Positions 62,791 to 64,000 of a stretch of 64,000 nt of DNA are shown here, piece after piece. A model generated the notes under the pieces. That model was not told where the DNA came from, ran no database searches, and saw only the letters and a program-made list of their open reading frames with translations. Within the stretch, counting starts at the first letter, position 1, and every line of letters begins with the position of its first letter. Source of the stretch: Mucilaginibacter_A sp050955045 (GTDB taxonomy: Bacteria > Bacteroidota > Bacteroidia > Sphingobacteriales > Sphingobacteriaceae); the NCBI GenBank assembly GCA_050955045.1, contig JBPBQV010000033.1:1-64000 (forward strand), in the 5' to 3' direction. The translations under genes and the position numbers were made by a program.

Positions 62791-62873
62791 TGTTTTTAAC
62801 CTCCAGTTAAATCTTTTCCATAAATACTAAAACACTACGTTGGTAAGCCACAAATTTGAGTAAGAAATTCTTT
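62791..62873. repeat. Dispersed ~85-bp repeat family, copy D
   Basis: Most diverged copy: TTTAACCTCCAGTTAAATC, then TTCCATAAA, GGTAAGCCACAAA, GAGTAAGAAATTCTTTT. It lies about 60 bp before the IS5-type remnant. The 62597-62790 part of the spacer has a weak right arm of the repeat word, TTAGGTTAAAAAAGAAGC, near 62650-62667. Confidence 0.5.
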
Positions 62874-62934
62874 TAACACATAAGAATATGCGATAATACT
62901 TCCTGTTAGCTATTGTTATTTTTCCAGTTGTAAA

Positions 62935-63312
62935 AGGAGTGGGCTAATTGCAGTGCGTAATCCAAAGTGCATTGGTGTAGGACAGGAATGGTGCAATGGA
63001 CGTGGTTGGCAAGATGAAAGAAAACCGGAGAACAATAAGTAAAATATTTGCTGATGGTGGCTATTGTGGAAAACTGATAGGGCAGATCTAGATGAAGTTT
63101 AAAATACAGATGGAAATCATCAAGCGCAATGAATTGCACAAGTTTACAATGCTGCCTAAAAGATGGGTTGTGAAAAGGACTTTTTCATGGATAGATGCCA
63201 ATAGGCGAAATTCAAAAACTATAGATGGCTCAGTGATACTGCTGTAGTCCTAGTGCATTTATCATCTATAAAAACTATGTTGAACCGTTTTAAACAGTTT
63301 CTTATAGATTAA
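62935..63312 (+). pseudogene. IS5-type transposase C-terminal remnant
   Basis: The plus strand reads ISKIFADGGYCGKLIGQI, stop, then IIKRNELHKFTMLPKRWVVKRTFSWIDANRRNSK, a frameshift, and NYRWLSDTAVVLVHLSSIKTMLNRF before a stop at about 63312. This is the DDE domain C-terminus of IS5-family (IS427-like) transposases: the second Asp region, the catalytic Glu position (here Lys in VVKRTFSW, which is V-E-R in active enzymes) and the final helix. At least two stops and one frameshift, with no N-terminal half, make it a relic. Confidence 0.8.
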
Positions 63313-63428
63313 CCCTAAATATTCATACAGGTAACTATAGGATGAAGAAAAGCTAATTTGTCAACCTGTAAATAAATTAACAAGTTGACAAATAGGTATA
63401 GTTGTATTCTTTGAAGTTAATTACCCGT

Positions 63429-64000
63429 TTACAAGGTAGCCATATCGATTACAAAGCGGTAACGCACATCGCCTTTAACCATCCGGTCATAAGCAGTCCC
63501 GATATCTTTTATGTCGATCATTTCTATTTCAGAAACAATATCGTGCTCGGCGCAGTAATCTAGCATTTCCTGGGTTTCGGCAATACCACCTATACCTGAA
63601 CCGGCTACACTTTTCCGGCCTCCAAGCAAACTGAAAGCTGCGATTTCTGCTGGCTTCGGCGGAACACCAACACAAATAAGTGTACCGTTAGTTCTAAGTA
63701 AGGACAAGTACATATTGAAATCATGTTCCGCAGAAACGGTGTCCAGGATAAAATCAAATGTTCCCATCGCCGCTTTTACTTGCGCTTCATCCGTAGTTAC
63801 TACAAAATGATGTGCGCCGAGTTTCATTGCGTCTTCCTCTTTTTTAGGAGAGGTACTTAGCACGGTTACCTCAGCGCCGAAAGAGACGCCAAACTTAACG
63901 GCCATGTGACCAAGGCCGCCAAGGCCAAGTACAGCCAGTTTATGGCCTTTGCCTACTTTCCAGTACCTTAGCGGAGAATAAGTTGTAATACCGGCACATA
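63429..64000 (-). CDS. Zinc-dependent alcohol dehydrogenase, CAD-type (5' end beyond window)
   Basis: C-terminal part of an NAD(P)-dependent medium-chain dehydrogenase. The open frame enters from the window edge. Seen: TTYSPLRYWKVGKGHKLAVLGLGGLGHMAV, which contains the Rossmann GLGGLG, then AEVTVLSTSPKKEEDAMKLGAHHFV, FDFILDTVSAEHDF and GVPPKPAEIAAFSLLGGRKSVAGSGIGG, and the C-terminal IKDIGTAYDRMVKGDVRYRFVID. This is the YahK/CAD-like layout, in which zinc-binding Cys/His residues lie in the missing N-terminal part. Substrate unknown. The visible stretch has no break. Confidence 0.9.
   Translation of the reverse strand, partial: CAGITTYSPLRYWKVGKGHKLAVLGLGGLGHMAVKFGVSFGAEVTVLSTSPKKEEDAMKLGAHHFVVTTDEAQVKAAMGTFDFILDTVSAEHDFNMYLSLLRTNGTLICVGVPPKPAEIAAFSLLGGRKSVAGSGIGGIAETQEMLDYCAEHDIVSEIEMIDIKDIGTAYDRMVKGDVRYRFVIDMATL

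Overview
The window looks like chromosomal DNA from a member of the Bacteroidota, most likely family Sphingobacteriaceae (Pedobacter/Mucilaginibacter-like). The evidence is a SusC/SusD pair, several TonB-dependent receptors, a triple-tyrosine (Y_Y_Y) regulator, few recognisable Shine-Dalgarno sites, AT-rich spacers and Bacteroidota-type promoters (TAnnTTTG at -7). Genus is inferred from protein style, not from a marker gene.

Layout. Positions 1-9.9 kb are mostly housekeeping: a partial SDR oxidoreductase, ddl, a thioesterase, ruvB, a polyprenol-phosphate glycosyltransferase, a POT peptide transporter, an exported unknown, a 7TM-HD phosphohydrolase (PgpH type) and tRNA-Ser(GCU). Directly after the tRNA come remnants of two IS3-family elements (9.97-11.42 kb), one of which cuts a RelE/HigB-type toxin gene. 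At 11.4-23.5 kb is a polysaccharide utilisation locus read leftward: Y_Y_Y regulator, susC, susD, a GH144-type glucanase, an SGNH hydrolase and a GH3 beta-glucosidase. The GH144 plus GH3 combination points to beta-1,2-glucan. Next are an exported unknown, an S41 peptidase and an Oar-like TonB receptor (24.0-29.8 kb). Positions 30.3-35.9 kb are a gene graveyard: two broken sensor kinases and a frameshifted alpha/beta hydrolase around one intact kinase. Kup and a sigma-54 activator/kinase pair follow (36-41.7 kb). A 1.27-kb IS3 element at 42.46-43.73 kb abuts the C-terminal stub of a phosphodiesterase-like gene. Positions 43.9-57.1 kb form a sensory and osmotic-stress island: CheB-CheR-PAS-kinase fusion, stand-alone CheB, PAS kinase, YsnF/AvaK stress protein, AqpZ, MscS channel and another membrane PAS kinase. 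The right end holds an outer-membrane beta-barrel receptor, an ECF sigma / anti-sigma-like / DUF4097-like operon, an IS5-type remnant and a partial zinc alcohol dehydrogenase.

The most unusual signal is not a gene. A 14-base word, GATAAAARMAGYAT, occurs in two dialects (GATAAAAACAGTAT and GATAAAAGAAGCAT) as ten exact copies plus many near copies. It lies in spacers and inside genes, often just past stop codons, as inverted pairs that make hairpins, or as the arms of 86-94 bp (up to about 160 bp) palindromic elements. Its distribution resembles DNA uptake sequences or a REP/MITE family. A second unrelated dispersed repeat of about 85 bp occurs four times (41.9, 48.9, 57.4 and 62.8 kb), and a perfect 52-bp palindrome sits at 29,993-30,044.

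All calls are from reading the sequence and recalled family knowledge; no searches were run.
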